DNA of 64,000 nt, taken from contig NZ_VFMN01000001.1 of the NCBI RefSeq assembly GCF_006715055.1, positions 62,001 through 126,000 of the forward strand, in the 5' to 3' direction. Positions 1-8,619 of the stretch are shown here, in pieces (the first letter of the stretch is position 1; every line of letters begins with the position of its first letter). Origin of the DNA: Lapillicoccus jejuensis (GTDB taxonomy: Bacteria > Actinomycetota > Actinomycetes > Actinomycetales > Dermatophilaceae). The notes beneath the pieces are model-generated. The model did no database searches. It had not been told where the DNA came from and was given only the letters and a program-made list of their open reading frames with translations. The position numbers were made by a program, and so were the translations under genes.

Positions 1-1115
1 CCGAGCACCCGAGGACCGGACGCGCCGGTGCAGCTCGGCACGTTGCCGGGCAGCCCCTGCCGGGTCGCCCAGCCGATGAGAGCGAAGGCGACGGCCTCCT
101 TCTCCCCCGCCGGCACCCCGAGGTCGTCGGTCGTCATGACCTCGACGTCGTGAGCGAGCTCGCCGATCCGCGCCATCAGCACGGGGTTGCGGACCCCTCC
201 CCCGGCCGCGACGACGACGTCGAGCCGCGCGTCGCGCAGGGCGTCGGCGACGGTGACGGCGGTCAGCTCGGTGAGGGTGGCGACGAGGTCGGGCAGGGTC
301 GGTGAGACGCCGGCGCGCCGTACGGCGTCGTCGACGTGACCGAGGTGGAACAGCTCCTTGCCGGAGCTCTTGGGCGGGGTGAGCGCGTAGTACGGCTCGG
401 CGAGCAGCTCGCGCAGCAGGTCGGCGTCGACGTGCCCGGCGGCGGCCAGCGCCCCGTCGCGGTCGTACGTCTGCGCCCCGTCGGAGAAACGCGTGACGAC
501 GGCGTCGACGAGCGCGCCGGCGGGGCCGATGTCCCAGGCGACCGGCTCGGTGTCGGGGGCGCAGACGGTGAGGTTGGAGATGCCGCCGAGGTTGAGCGCG
601 CCGGCCCAGGAGCCGTTGTCGCGGAACGGTGTTAGCAGGAGCCGGTCGAGGACGGGCACGAGCGGGGCGCCCTGGCCGCCGGCGGCGAGATCGGCGGCGC
701 GCACGTCGGCGACGACGGGCAGACCGGTGGCCTCGGCGATCCACGCCGGCTGCCCGAGCTGCAGCGTGCCGAGCGCCCGACCCTGCTCGACCCAGTGGTA
801 GACGGTCTGCCCGTGCGAGCAGACGAGGTCGACCTCCGGGGCGCCGGGGAGCACACGCACCGTGTCGACGACGTCGGCGGCGACCGCTGCGAAGGCCTGC
901 CCGATGAGGGTGTCGAGGCGGCACACCTCGTCGACGCTCGCGGGGCGCGGCGGGAGGGCGGCGATGATCCGGGCGCGGAGCGCGGCGTCGTACGGGACCG
1001 AGGTGGAGTGCTCGACGACGGCGCGCAGCGTGTCCCCGTCGGTGGTGAAGTCGACGACGGCGGCGTCGATCCCGTCGTGCGAGGTGCCGGAGATCATTCC
1101 CAGGACACGGGTCAC
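1..1115 (-). CDS. anmK: Anhydro-N-acetylmuramic acid kinase (C-terminus cut by window edge)
   Basis: AnmK opens and phosphorylates 1,6-anhydroMurNAc to MurNAc-6-phosphate in the cytoplasm, a step of peptidoglycan recycling. Translation shows family signatures: [17 protein letters not shown] at about residues 7-23, [29 protein letters not shown] and [12 protein letters not shown] near the end. The fold is the ASKHA sugar-kinase type. About 371 codons are visible, close to the usual family length, so only the last few residues are missing. The GTG start is chosen because it overlaps the stop of the upstream permease by 4 bp (GTGA, 1112-1115). The upstream peptide importer suggests that the operon takes up and recycles cell-wall fragments (inference). 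Confidence 0.93.
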   Translation of the reverse strand, partial: MTRVLGMISGTSHDGIDAAVVDFTTDGDTLRAVVEHSTSVPYDAALRARIIAALPPRPASVDEVCRLDTLIGQAFAAVAADVVDTVRVLPGAPEVDLVCSHGQTVYHWVEQGRALGTLQLGQPAWIAEATGLPVVADVRAADLAAGGQGAPLVPVLDRLLLTPFRDNGSWAGALNLGGISNLTVCAPDTEPVAWDIGPAGALVDAVVTRFSDGAQTYDRDGALAAAGHVDADLLRELLAEPYYALTPPKSSGKELFHLGHVDDAVRRAGVSPTLPDLVATLTELTAVTVADALRDARLDVVVAAGGGVRNPVLMARIGELAHDVEVMTTDDLGVPAGEKEAVAFALIGWATRQGLPGNVPSCTGASGPRVL

Positions 1116-2008
1116 CGTCGGCCTCCCGTGCGGTGTTCGAGGGCGGCGCGCAGCGTGTCACCGAGCAGGTTGAGCCCGACGACGGCGACGACGAGGGCGG
1201 CGCCGGGGAAGTAGAGCATCCACGGCGCGACGCTGGACAGGCTCTGCGCGTCGTAGACCATCCCGCCGAGCGAGGCGGCCGGCGGCGGGGTGCCGAAGCC
1301 GAGGAAGCTGAGCGCCGCCTCGGTGAGGATCGCCCACGACAGCGACAGCGTCACCTGCACGACGAGGATGCCGCGCATGTTGGGCACGACGTGCTCGACG
1401 AGGGTCGACAGCCGGCTGCGGCCGAGCGCGATCGAGGCGAGGACGTAGTCGGCCGAGCGCAGCGTGAGGACGGGCGCGCGCGCCACCCGAGCGAAGATCG
1501 GCATGTAGACGACGGCGATCGAGACGGCGACGGTGAACCAGCTGCGCTGCAGCGTCGCCGCCAGCGCGAGCGCGAGCAGCAGCGACGGGAAGGCGAAGAG
1601 CACGTTGGTCAGGACACCGACGACGCGGTCGAGGACGCCCTGGTAGTAGCCGGCCAGCACCCCGAGGACGGTGCCGACGAGACCGGCCGCGGCGACCGAG
1701 ACGAGCGCGATCCGCAGGCTGTTGGCCAGGCCGGAGGCGACGCGGGAGAAGACGTCGCGGCCGAACTGGTCCGTGCCGAACCAGTGCGCGCCGCTCGGCC
1801 CGGTGAGGGCCTGCGCGACGTCCTGCCGGCCCGGGTCGTACGGCGTCCTGCCGGCCAGGGCCAGCAGCGCGAACGCGACGACGACGAGGATGAAGACGGC
1901 GCCGATGACGCCGGCCGGGCCGGCGACGGCACCGAGACGGCGTGGCGCGCGGGGGGTCGTCGTACCGACGCTGGTGCCCGTCGTCACCTGCTCCGCGGGG
2001 GCGCTCAC
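1112..2008 (-). CDS. Peptide ABC transporter permease, DppC/OppC type
   Basis: Inner-membrane permease of a peptide/nickel-type ABC importer, 298 residues, with several hydrophobic helices. The conserved cytoplasmic loop for the ATPase is visible ([18 protein letters not shown], then the [11 protein letters not shown] region), as in the DppC/OppC branch. A longer frame runs upstream, but its first 144 codons are Arg/Pro/His-rich antisense-like sequence overlapping the first permease. The GTG at 2008 overlaps the previous stop by 4 bp (GTGA) and is the better start. It would pair with the adjacent DppB-like subunit. No ATPase gene is visible; it may lie beyond the left edge or be shared with another importer. 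Confidence 0.9.
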   Translation of the reverse strand: MSAPAEQVTTGTSVGTTTPRAPRRLGAVAGPAGVIGAVFILVVVAFALLALAGRTPYDPGRQDVAQALTGPSGAHWFGTDQFGRDVFSRVASGLANSLRIALVSVAAAGLVGTVLGVLAGYYQGVLDRVVGVLTNVLFAFPSLLLALALAATLQRSWFTVAVSIAVVYMPIFARVARAPVLTLRSADYVLASIALGRSRLSTLVEHVVPNMRGILVVQVTLSLSWAILTEAALSFLGFGTPPPAASLGGMVYDAQSLSSVAPWMLYFPGAALVVAVVGLNLLGDTLRAALEHRTGGRR

Positions 2009-2982
2009 GAGGCCCTCACCCGCGGGTCGATGAGGCGGTAGGCGAGGTCGGTCAGCAGGTTCACCGTGACGAACATCGCGGCGATGATGAGCACGGTGCT
2101 CTGGACGACGGCGTACTCCTTCTGGGTGAGGGCGAGCAGCGTCTGCCGGCCGATGCCGGGGATGGCGAAGATCTGCTCGGCGACGAGCGCCCCGCCGAGG
2201 AGGAACCCGAACTGCAGACCGGTCATCGTCGTCACGGGGATGAGCGCGTTGCGCAGGATGTGACGGGTCTGCAGGCGTCTCGTCGGGACGCCCTTGGCGC
2301 GGGCGGTACGGATGAAGTCCTCGGAACGGATCGCGAGGATCGCCGTCCGCGTGGTCTGCAGGATCGGCGCGGCGATGCTGATGCCGAGGACGAGCGCCGG
2401 CTGGAGCATCTGCTGGAGGTTGAGCCCGGGGTCCTGCCACAGGGTGCGGTAGCCCTCGCCGTTGGGGTACCAGCCGAAGGTGTTGGTCAGCCAGCTCGAC
2501 ACGACCGTGGCGAGCAGGAACGACGGCACCGACAGGGCGAGCAGGCTGCCGAGCTGGGTCGTCGTGTCACGCAGCTTGCCGGGTCGGCTGGCCGCGAGGA
2601 CGCCGAGCGGCACCCCGAGCAGGAGGGCGACGACGATGGAGAGGACGGCGAGCTCGATGGTGTTGGGCAGCGCCTGCGCGGTCATCGTCGTGACGCTGAG
2701 GTGCGAGGTGGTGTCGACGCCGAGGTTGCCGGTGAGCACCCCGCCGAGCCAACCGAGGTACTGCGTGACGAGCGGCTTGTCGAGGCCGTAGTACGCACGG
2801 AGAGAGGCGATCTGGTCGGGCGAGAGCTCGCCGGCGGCGGTGCCGTACGCGGCGGTGATCTGGTCGCCGGGGACGACCCGCAGCACGAGGAAGGTCAGCA
2901 GCGACACCCCGAGGAGGGTGAGGACGACCTCGCCGACCCGGCGGGTGACGGGGTGGGACGCCGTACGGCGCAGGGTGGTCAT
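2005..2982 (-). CDS. Peptide ABC transporter permease, DppB/OppB type
   Basis: First membrane subunit of the peptide importer, 325 residues. It starts with a single-helix segment (VGEVVLTLLGVSLLTFLVLR) typical of DppB/OppB and carries the EAA-type loop RTARAKGVPTRRLQTRHILRNALIP followed by GALVAEQIFAIPGIGRQTL, a near-invariant family stretch. It lies 28 bp after the binding-protein gene and is coupled to the next permease by a GTGA overlap. The substrate cannot be read from the permease; the neighbouring anmK suggests muropeptides or other cell-wall peptides (inference). Confidence 0.92.
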   Translation of the reverse strand: MTTLRRTASHPVTRRVGEVVLTLLGVSLLTFLVLRVVPGDQITAAYGTAAGELSPDQIASLRAYYGLDKPLVTQYLGWLGGVLTGNLGVDTTSHLSVTTMTAQALPNTIELAVLSIVVALLLGVPLGVLAASRPGKLRDTTTQLGSLLALSVPSFLLATVVSSWLTNTFGWYPNGEGYRTLWQDPGLNLQQMLQPALVLGISIAAPILQTTRTAILAIRSEDFIRTARAKGVPTRRLQTRHILRNALIPVTTMTGLQFGFLLGGALVAEQIFAIPGIGRQTLLALTQKEYAVVQSTVLIIAAMFVTVNLLTDLAYRLIDPRVRAS

Positions 2983-3010
2983 CGGCGCTCGACCGCGGCG
3001 GGCCGGCGGC

Positions 3011-4558
3011 TCACGAGACCGTCGCCTTCCACATCGTCGCGAGGCTGGCGTCCGAGCGGGCCTCGAAGTTCTGCACGCCCTTGTTGAGGACGATGAACTC
3101 CTTAGGGGTGAACAGCCACACCCAGGCGGCGTTGTCGACGAGGTCCTGGCTGACCTGCGAGTAGATGGCCTTGCGCTTGGCGGTGTCGGTCGTCGCGATG
3201 CCCTCGGCGAAGAGCTGGGTCAGCTGGTCGGAGCTGTAGCCGGCGACCTCGTTGTAGGTGCCGGTCGGGGTGAAGTAGCGCGCGTACATCGTGTTGGGGT
3301 CGGCGCTGCCACCGTTGGAGGCGATGGCGGCGTCGAAGTCGGCGGCGAGCCAGCGCTTGACGTACTCGCCCGAGTCGAGGGACTCGATGGTGACGGTGAT
3401 GCCGACCTTGCCCAGCTGGGCCTGAACGGCCTGGGCCTCGTCGACGGCGGTGGAGTACAGGCCCTCCGAGGTCATGACCTTGAGGGCGAAGCCGTTCGGC
3501 GTGCCGGCCTTGGCGAGGTACTCCTTGGCCTTGGTCAGGTCCTGGGTCGGGCAAGGCTGCTGCTGCGGGTCGCTGGCGAACTGCGGCGAGGTGATCGGGC
3601 CGGTCACCTCGCCCGCGCCGAGGGCGGCGGAGTCGATGACGTCCTTGCGGGAGATGGCGCACTGGACGGCCAGGCGGGCGTTGACGTCCTTGAGGACCGG
3701 GGACGTCGCCCGCAGCTGGAGGACGTGGTAGCTGAGCGAGCCGACGGACTCCGTCTTGGTGTTGTTGGACGCGGCGGTCTTGGCGGTGACGGGGTTGGTG
3801 AAGACGGCGGCGTCGACCGAGCCGGTCTTGAGCGCCGAGACCATCGACTGGTCATCGGGGATGATCCGGAACTCGACCTTGGCCGCGCCGGGCTTGCCGG
3901 CGTAGTACTTCTCGTTGCGGGTGAGGGTGATCGACTGGTTCGGGACGCGGCTCGCGAACTGGTAGGGGCCGGAGCCGTCGGGCTGGGTCGCGAGGGTGTC
4001 AGCGGTCTTCTCGGACGGGACGATGCCGGTGGTGACCGCGGTGAGGCCGACGGGGAAGGAGGCGTCCGGCTTGCTCAGGGTGACGACGACGGTCTGCGGG
4101 TCGGGGGCGGCGACGGACTTGACCGAGGCGAAGTAGGAGCGGGAGCTGGCCTTGGAGGCCTTGTCCATGATCGTGTCGAAGGTGTGCTTGACGTCGGCCG
4201 AGTCGAGGGTCGAGCCGTCGGCGAAGGTGACACCCTTCTTGAGGGTGAAGGTGTACGTCAGCCCGTCGTCGGAGACCTTCGGCAGGTCGGCGAGGCCGGC
4301 GGTCGGGGCGTTGTCCTTGTCGGTGTCGAGCAGCGGGCTGTAGATCTGGGAGAGCACCTGAATCGACTGCTCGGAGGTCGCGGTCCACGGCACCATCTGG
4401 GTCGGGTCGGCGGTGATGCCGAAGACGAGGGTGCCGGCGCCGTTGGCCGTGCTGCCGGCGGAGCCGCCGGAGCCGGAACAGGCGGTGAGCAGGAGCGCCG
4501 CGGCGAGACCGGCGGTGGTCCCGGTGACGAGGGCCGGCTTGCGGGAGGTACGGGGCAT
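3011..4558 (-). CDS. Peptide ABC transporter substrate-binding lipoprotein (SBP_bac_5)
   Basis: Extracellular solute-binding lipoprotein of 515 residues that captures ligand for the two downstream permeases. The N-terminus has basic residues, a hydrophobic helix and a lipobox LLTAC with Cys near residue 27, followed by a Gly/Ser-rich linker. Hallmarks of family 5 include the Y-S-P-L-L-D-T-D-K block, the GLTYTFTLKKGVTFADGS stretch and the DGSGPYQF segment, and the length fits the family. The start ATG has an AGGAG-type site (CAGGAG) 7 nt upstream. The gene heads the operon SBP-DppB-DppC-AnmK. Ligand identity is not visible. Confidence 0.92.
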   Translation of the reverse strand: MPRTSRKPALVTGTTAGLAAALLLTACSGSGGSAGSTANGAGTLVFGITADPTQMVPWTATSEQSIQVLSQIYSPLLDTDKDNAPTAGLADLPKVSDDGLTYTFTLKKGVTFADGSTLDSADVKHTFDTIMDKASKASSRSYFASVKSVAAPDPQTVVVTLSKPDASFPVGLTAVTTGIVPSEKTADTLATQPDGSGPYQFASRVPNQSITLTRNEKYYAGKPGAAKVEFRIIPDDQSMVSALKTGSVDAAVFTNPVTAKTAASNNTKTESVGSLSYHVLQLRATSPVLKDVNARLAVQCAISRKDVIDSAALGAGEVTGPITSPQFASDPQQQPCPTQDLTKAKEYLAKAGTPNGFALKVMTSEGLYSTAVDEAQAVQAQLGKVGITVTIESLDSGEYVKRWLAADFDAAIASNGGSADPNTMYARYFTPTGTYNEVAGYSSDQLTQLFAEGIATTDTAKRKAIYSQVSQDLVDNAAWVWLFTPKEFIVLNKGVQNFEARSDASLATMWKATVS

Positions 4559-4641
4559 CGGGGACTCCTGGCGCGCATCGGTGAGGTGGTGGCTGGCCGG
4601 TTACTTCTTACCTCAGCGCGGCAGGGTCATGTGTTTTCTTG

Positions 4642-5193
4642 TCACTCTCCGGTCGTTGTCCGTGTCGTCCCCAGGTGTTTGACCAGGCCGAGCTGGGGGC
4701 GGCCCCACTCGGGGAGGGTGGTGGCGCGGCCGTCGGGCTCGTACCCCTGGGCGGCGTAGAACTGACGGGACGGGAGGTTCTCCGCGAACACCCACAGCTG
4801 GCTGCGTTCTGCTCCTTCCGTACGGAGTGCCTCCTCGGCTGCGGCGAGAAGGCGGCGACCGACGCCTCGACCCTGGGCAGTCGGGGCGACGTAGAGCGAG
4901 GCGACGTCGCCCAGGTTTTGTGTGGCGAGGGTGAAGCCGACGAAGCCGAGAGGCAAGTCCGGGGTGTCGTCGCGGGCGGGGTCCTCGGCCACCAGCACCT
5001 GAGCCCGTCCTTCTGCTGAGCGCTCGAGCAGAGCGGCCATCAGGGCGGTGGCACGGTCGGCGGTCATGGCGGAGACGAGCTCGGCCGGCATGACCCGGGC
5101 GTAGTTGACGTGCCAGCAGCCGAGGAAGACGTCCGTGAGGGCGGCGAGGTCGTCGGTCGACGCTGGGCGGAGGCGCGGCTCGGGTGTCGGCAC
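4642..5193 (-). CDS. GNAT-family N-acetyltransferase
   Basis: Acetyl-CoA-dependent acetyltransferase of 183 residues. The acetyl-CoA-binding motif A is clear: VASLYVAPTAQGRGVGRRLL contains the Q/RxxGxG/A pyrophosphate loop, and NLPSRQFYAAQGYEPDG near the end is the usual motif B tail. The GTG start at 5193 (VPTPEPRLRPAS) is chosen because the first GNAT strand begins just after it; a longer in-frame extension lacks family character and would overlap the divergent lipoprotein promoter. The acceptor substrate is unknown. Divergent from the 5322 lipoprotein gene. Confidence 0.85.
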   Translation of the reverse strand: MPTPEPRLRPASTDDLAALTDVFLGCWHVNYARVMPAELVSAMTADRATALMAALLERSAEGRAQVLVAEDPARDDTPDLPLGFVGFTLATQNLGDVASLYVAPTAQGRGVGRRLLAAAEEALRTEGAERSQLWVFAENLPSRQFYAAQGYEPDGRATTLPEWGRPQLGLVKHLGTTRTTTGE

Positions 5194-5224
5194 TCGGCGA
5201 CCGTAGACCCGGGTCGTTACGGGT

Positions 5225-5268
5225 TGTGGAGAACTCGTGGCCCGACGGGACGTGCCTTGCCATACTGA
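5225..5268 (+). promoter_or_regulatory. Promoter with TGTGGAGAAC upstream box and TACTGA -10
   Basis: TGTGGAGAAC at 5225-5234 lies 28 nt before a -10-like TACTGA (5263-5268), giving a transcription start near 5275 and a 5' UTR of about 47 nt before the GTG at 5322. The same box recurs before three other genes here. Confidence 0.5.
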
Positions 5269-5321
5269 GCCGCTGAGCCGGCCGATAGGGAGGTCGCCGG
5301 CCTGACGAGACAGGGGACGAT

Positions 5322-5900
5322 GTGCGCAAGCGCTGGGCACCGGGTCTCACTGTTGCAGTTGTCGTGGTTGCTGGCTGCAGCACAGAGCCACCAGCTCCCG
5401 CGGGTCCAACATTTACGAATCAGGAGACCTCCTCCTCCACGTCGCAGCCTCCCACCTCGACCGTGAATACTCCGTCTCCGAGCTCGACAACGAATCAATC
5501 GGCTTACCCAAAAACTGCAGCAGGCGCACAGGCATTCGTGGCGCTGTACTTCGCCCGCGTCAATGAGGCGTGGACCAGACCTCAGGCTGGTCTGATTACG
5601 CCGCTGTGCGCGACAAGTTCAAAGAGCTGCGCCAGTGTGGAGCAGGTTGCTCGCGACCTCTTGTCCAAGGGACAGAAGTATGACGGTCCGCCAGTTCGAC
5701 TTGGCTCGGCGACTGTCTTGGGCCGCTTCGACCCGAGCTCAACCGAGGTCGTTAGTCAGGCTCTTCAAGAGCGCAGAAATATCGTGGATGCTGCTGGTTC
5801 AGTTGTCTCCACCGATTCACAGAAGCCTGTCTCGAATGTATTTACAATCTCATGGCAAGAGTCAGGGTGGCAGATTCAGAAGATCGAAGACGTCCAATGA
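5322..5900 (+). CDS. Putative secreted lipoprotein, unknown function
   Basis: A 192-residue protein with a short basic N-terminus, a hydrophobic helix and lipobox VVAGC with Cys near residue 19, followed by a long Ser/Thr/Pro linker and a C-terminal domain containing two Cys (LCATSSKSCASVEQ). It is probably anchored on the outer face of the membrane. I do not recognise the family precisely; the shape (linker, then an ...AYFARVNEAW... helix) recalls DUF6318-type actinobacterial lipoproteins, which is tentative. The GTG start follows an AGGGGACG ribosome site. Third-position G/C is visibly lower than in the neighbours (codons such as ACA, TCA, AAA, TTT), consistent with recent acquisition. Its stop overlaps the next start (ATGA, 5897-5900). 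Confidence 0.7.
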   Translation: MRKRWAPGLTVAVVVVAGCSTEPPAPAGPTFTNQETSSSTSQPPTSTVNTPSPSSTTNQSAYPKTAAGAQAFVALYFARVNEAWTRPQAGLITPLCATSSKSCASVEQVARDLLSKGQKYDGPPVRLGSATVLGRFDPSSTEVVSQALQERRNIVDAAGSVVSTDSQKPVSNVFTISWQESGWQIQKIEDVQ

Positions 5901-6778
5901 ATCTTAAGCGCCCTCTCACCCTTGCCGCGGCCGTCGGCGTCGTGTTGATCGTTGTATCTGCGACACCCGCCACGGCCGACTTCACCGGTAGTAACGGACA
6001 AGATGGTGGCCGGGTGAAGGCGACCTTGATGCCGCCGGATCTGCGCCAACAAGCGGCTACATACCGCCCCGTCGGTAGGCCAGCGACCGCAGAGTTCACC
6101 ACCGCCAGTCCCTGCGGTCAGGGACCAGATTCTCCGAGTGAAGCGACGAACTGCAACTGGGCGATCACTGCGTGCGTCAATGCTCGTGGCGGCGGGCCTG
6201 GGCCTCTGTCACGGGTTTATCGGCGGCCGGTCGACACAACCGGTGCGGCAACGGGGCCATGGGAGCTCATAGGTCAGACCTGCTACCCAGACGCCGTACC
6301 CGGCGCGCAGCAGCCGCAGCTCACCCTCGCCATGATCATCAACGCGTTCCACCTCACTCCATGGGCGAAGACCCAGATCACGACCCAGCCCGTCGGCAAC
6401 AAGACCCTGGTCGGCCTGGCCACGTACTACCAGGTCAACTGGTCGACGGCCGGCTACCAGCCTGACGAGGTCAACACGGTCAATCTCCTCGGCTACCAGG
6501 TCGACATCCGCCCCCGACTCGACCACTTCACCTATGTGTTCGGCGACGGAGACGAGTTCGGGCCGACAAAGGAGTTGGGCGGCGTCTACCCGTCCGGCAC
6601 GATCACGCACCAGTACCTCAAGGCCGGCACCTTCACCTCGCGTGTGGACACGACGTTCGGCGCGGACTTCCGCGTCAACGGCGGCGCGTGGACGCCCATC
6701 CCGGACACCGTCACCGTGCCGGGCCCCGGGACCGCCATCGAGGTCCACACCGCCGAGAACCGGCTCGTCCAGAACTGA
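5897..6778 (+). CDS. Secreted PKD-domain-like protein, unknown function
   Basis: A 293-residue exported protein coupled to the lipoprotein by an ATGA overlap. The N-terminus MNLKRPLTLAAAVGVVLIVV plus SATPATADF reads as a Sec signal peptide with cleavage after ATA. The C-terminal third contains a PKD-like pattern: FTYVFGDGDEFGP, then GTITHQYLKAGTFTSRVDTTF (the usual FGDG...tHtY...G.Y.V layout). Three or more Cys in the middle could form disulfides. The first part keeps the lower-GC composition of the upstream gene and the second part is typical high GC. The pair is likely a cell-surface module; its role is unknown. Confidence 0.68.
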   Translation: MNLKRPLTLAAAVGVVLIVVSATPATADFTGSNGQDGGRVKATLMPPDLRQQAATYRPVGRPATAEFTTASPCGQGPDSPSEATNCNWAITACVNARGGGPGPLSRVYRRPVDTTGAATGPWELIGQTCYPDAVPGAQQPQLTLAMIINAFHLTPWAKTQITTQPVGNKTLVGLATYYQVNWSTAGYQPDEVNTVNLLGYQVDIRPRLDHFTYVFGDGDEFGPTKELGGVYPSGTITHQYLKAGTFTSRVDTTFGADFRVNGGAWTPIPDTVTVPGPGTAIEVHTAENRLVQN

Positions 6779-6822
6779 TCTCGTCCACAACCCCCGCTGC
6801 GAGGACGGGCCGCCAACAGGCC

Positions 6823-6864
6823 TGTGGATGAACGGATCCGGCGCAGGCCCGAGTCGAGCAGGCT
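6823..6864 (+). promoter_or_regulatory. Promoter with TGTGGATGAAC box
   Basis: TGTGGATGAAC at 6823-6833 lies 25 nt before CAGGCT (6859-6864), a weak -10 located 7 nt before the ATG at 6871. Spacing matches the other TGTGGAnAAC promoters, but the -10 is atypical (C for T at its first position). Confidence 0.4.
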
Positions 6865-6870
6865 GGTCGC

Positions 6871-7305
6871 ATGACGGATCACGACACCTTCCCGACCACC
6901 CTCCTTCCGATGGACCAGATGCCGCCGGTGCGCTCGCAGCACGACCTGCAGCGCACCTGGTCCCTGCTCCTCAGCCCGCTCGGCTTCGCGAGCCCGCAGC
7001 TGTGGATGCTCGCCCTGAAGGACGACCGCATCGTCCTCCCGGTCAACATCACCGACCTGCCGCTCGAGCCCGTCCCGTCGGACCTCGAGCTGTTCCAGTC
7101 GGTCATCGCGCGCACGTGCCCCACCGACGGCGGCCGCCACGAGGTTGCCCTGCTCTTCGCCCGACCCGGGGCGGGGCCCCGCACCGCCGGCGACCGAGCC
7201 TGGGCCAGGGCACTGGCCGACCTCTCCCCCACCCGACCCGTCCACCTCGCCAACGACCACGAGGTCACCGTCGTGGCCCCTGACGACCTCGGCGCCACCG
7301 GGTGA
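6871..7305 (+). CDS. Hypothetical protein, 144 aa
   Basis: A soluble, acidic 144-residue protein without signal peptide or membrane segment. It contains SLLLSPLGFASPQLWMLALK and a C-terminal ALLFARPGAGPRTAGDRAWA block. Codon bias is strongly high-GC, supporting a real gene. The look recalls short actinobacterial DUF proteins of unknown role, but I do not recognise a named family. It appears leaderless and monocistronic and converges on the next gene, with a strong hairpin between them. Confidence 0.65.
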   Translation: MTDHDTFPTTLLPMDQMPPVRSQHDLQRTWSLLLSPLGFASPQLWMLALKDDRIVLPVNITDLPLEPVPSDLELFQSVIARTCPTDGGRHEVALLFARPGAGPRTAGDRAWARALADLSPTRPVHLANDHEVTVVAPDDLGATG

Positions 7306-7319
7306 CCGGGGCGCCGAGG
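7287..7319. terminator. Bidirectional hairpin terminator between convergent genes
   Basis: Perfect 10-bp inverted repeat CCTCGGCGCC (7287-7296) and GGCGCCGAGG (7310-7319) with a 13-nt loop spanning the stop codon at 7303-7305. It lies between convergent genes and has no T tract, as is common in high-GC actinobacteria. Confidence 0.6.
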
Positions 7320-7346
7320 CGGCGTCGTACGGGATCGGCGGCAGCG

Positions 7347-8315
7347 TCAGCTGAGCTTGCCCAGCCAGTCCGTGCCGTTGAGGGCCCACTCGGCGTTCGT
7401 GCCGAGGGTGTCGTTCCAGCCGTCGTACAGGGTGTTGCCCGACTGGCCCGTGCCGTCGTCGACCGGCGACGAGTCGCCCCACAGCATCACGCGGCCGCTG
7501 CCGAAGGTCGACACCGCCATGAAGCAGCCGGTGCTGCCGGTGTTGGACACCCCCGCCCGGTAGAGCAGGCACTGCGCCGCGGCGTTGTCGGACTTGTTGA
7601 GGTTGAACGTCGTCGCGCCGCGCAGGATCGACTTGCTCGCCTGGCCCCAGGCTCCGTTGACCACCGGGTGGGTCGAGGCGCCGGAGCCGAGGTTGGACGT
7701 GTTCTCGCTGCTGATGTTCTGGTAGGCCGCGGTCACGCCGAAGGGGTCGGTGTCGTCCACGCCGTTGCTGCTGAAGAGCTGGTTCGCGATGTCGACCGAG
7801 TCGACGCCGTCGTTGTTCCGGTCGGACTGGTCGTGGTCGATGATGAGGAAGAGACCGCCACCGTTCTTGACGAAGGTCATCAGCGCCGTGCGCTCCGCCG
7901 ACGTGAAGGCGGTGTTCGGCTCGTCGATGACGAGGACGTCGTACTTGCTGAGGTCCTGGGCGTTGCTCGTGCTGCCGTAGGTGAACGCGCGACCGCTGGG
8001 GTTGGTGGCCAGCGTGTAGTCGGTCGGGTACTGCGCGAGATCGACGCCCCACGACGACAGCGCGCCGGTCCAGTCGGTCTCGCTCGTCGGGGACGCGTTC
8101 TGCGCGTAGGGGTTCGGCTGTGACGTCGAGATGATCCAGTCGGCGTTGCCGGCGGTCTCGGCGTGCGCGTTGTCGAAGAGCACCCGCACGGGGGTCGCCG
8201 TCGTCGCGGCCTGGCTCTGGGTCGGTGCGAGGCCGACGAGAGTGGCGGCCAGCGCGCCGGAGAGGGCGAGGGCCGCGGCGGCGCGGCGACGGAACGGGTG
8301 GGGGTTGACGCGCAT
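7347..8315 (-). CDS. Secreted class I glutamine amidotransferase-like / DUF4350-like protein
   Basis: A 322-residue exported protein. The N-terminus has a twin-Arg-rich n-region (FRRRAAAALALSGALAATL) and cleavage near SQAA. After the signal it begins VRVLFDNAHAETAGNADW, and later has the Rossmann-like KYDVLVIDEPNTAFTSAE and VKNGGGLFLIIDHDQSDRNN, resembling ThuA/GATase1-like sugar-hydrolase-associated domains. No complete catalytic Cys/His/Glu triad can be assigned, so an enzymatic role is uncertain. It may bind or process extracellular polysaccharide (inference). The start ATG has AAAGGTG upstream. Confidence 0.65.
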   Translation of the reverse strand: MRVNPHPFRRRAAAALALSGALAATLVGLAPTQSQAATTATPVRVLFDNAHAETAGNADWIISTSQPNPYAQNASPTSETDWTGALSSWGVDLAQYPTDYTLATNPSGRAFTYGSTSNAQDLSKYDVLVIDEPNTAFTSAERTALMTFVKNGGGLFLIIDHDQSDRNNDGVDSVDIANQLFSSNGVDDTDPFGVTAAYQNISSENTSNLGSGASTHPVVNGAWGQASKSILRGATTFNLNKSDNAAAQCLLYRAGVSNTGSTGCFMAVSTFGSGRVMLWGDSSPVDDGTGQSGNTLYDGWNDTLGTNAEWALNGTDWLGKLS

Positions 8316-8619
8316 GAGCGCACCTTTCGTCAGCGGGCCGCCCCTGCGGCGGCCCGGGCCGGGAAGATCCTGCGCAAGCCTGCGACGGGCCGGTCCAACG
8401 CGGGGAGAACACCGTCACCGGAAACCGTCACCTCCCGGTCAAGCCCCGTCCAGGTCGGCAAAGGCCGCGTCATGTCCACCCGGGCGCGGCGACCCGGTGG
8501 TGGGCGGCGGGGCGTCGTACGGGCGGGTGGGGCGACTGCCCGTTCGGGTAGGTCCGGCGCCTTCGGGACGCACCTACTGTCGAGCCCATCCCGTCAACGA
8601 CGACGCAGGAGGACAGTTC
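8316..8619. other. Divergent intergenic region with hairpin and adh promoter
   Basis: About 300 bp between the minus-strand secreted protein and the ADH gene. It holds an 8-bp perfect inverted repeat GGGCCGCC (8335-8342) / GGCGGCCC (8348-8355) in the 5' leader of the minus gene. Towards the ADH there is a -10-like TACTGT at 8575-8580 and an AGGAGG ribosome site at 8608-8613. No gene is seen. Confidence 0.5.

Noticed and set aside
2840-4759. A 639-codon plus-strand frame opposite the SBP gene
   Set aside because: Mirrors the high-GC codon bias of the lipoprotein gene on the other strand; no homology features.
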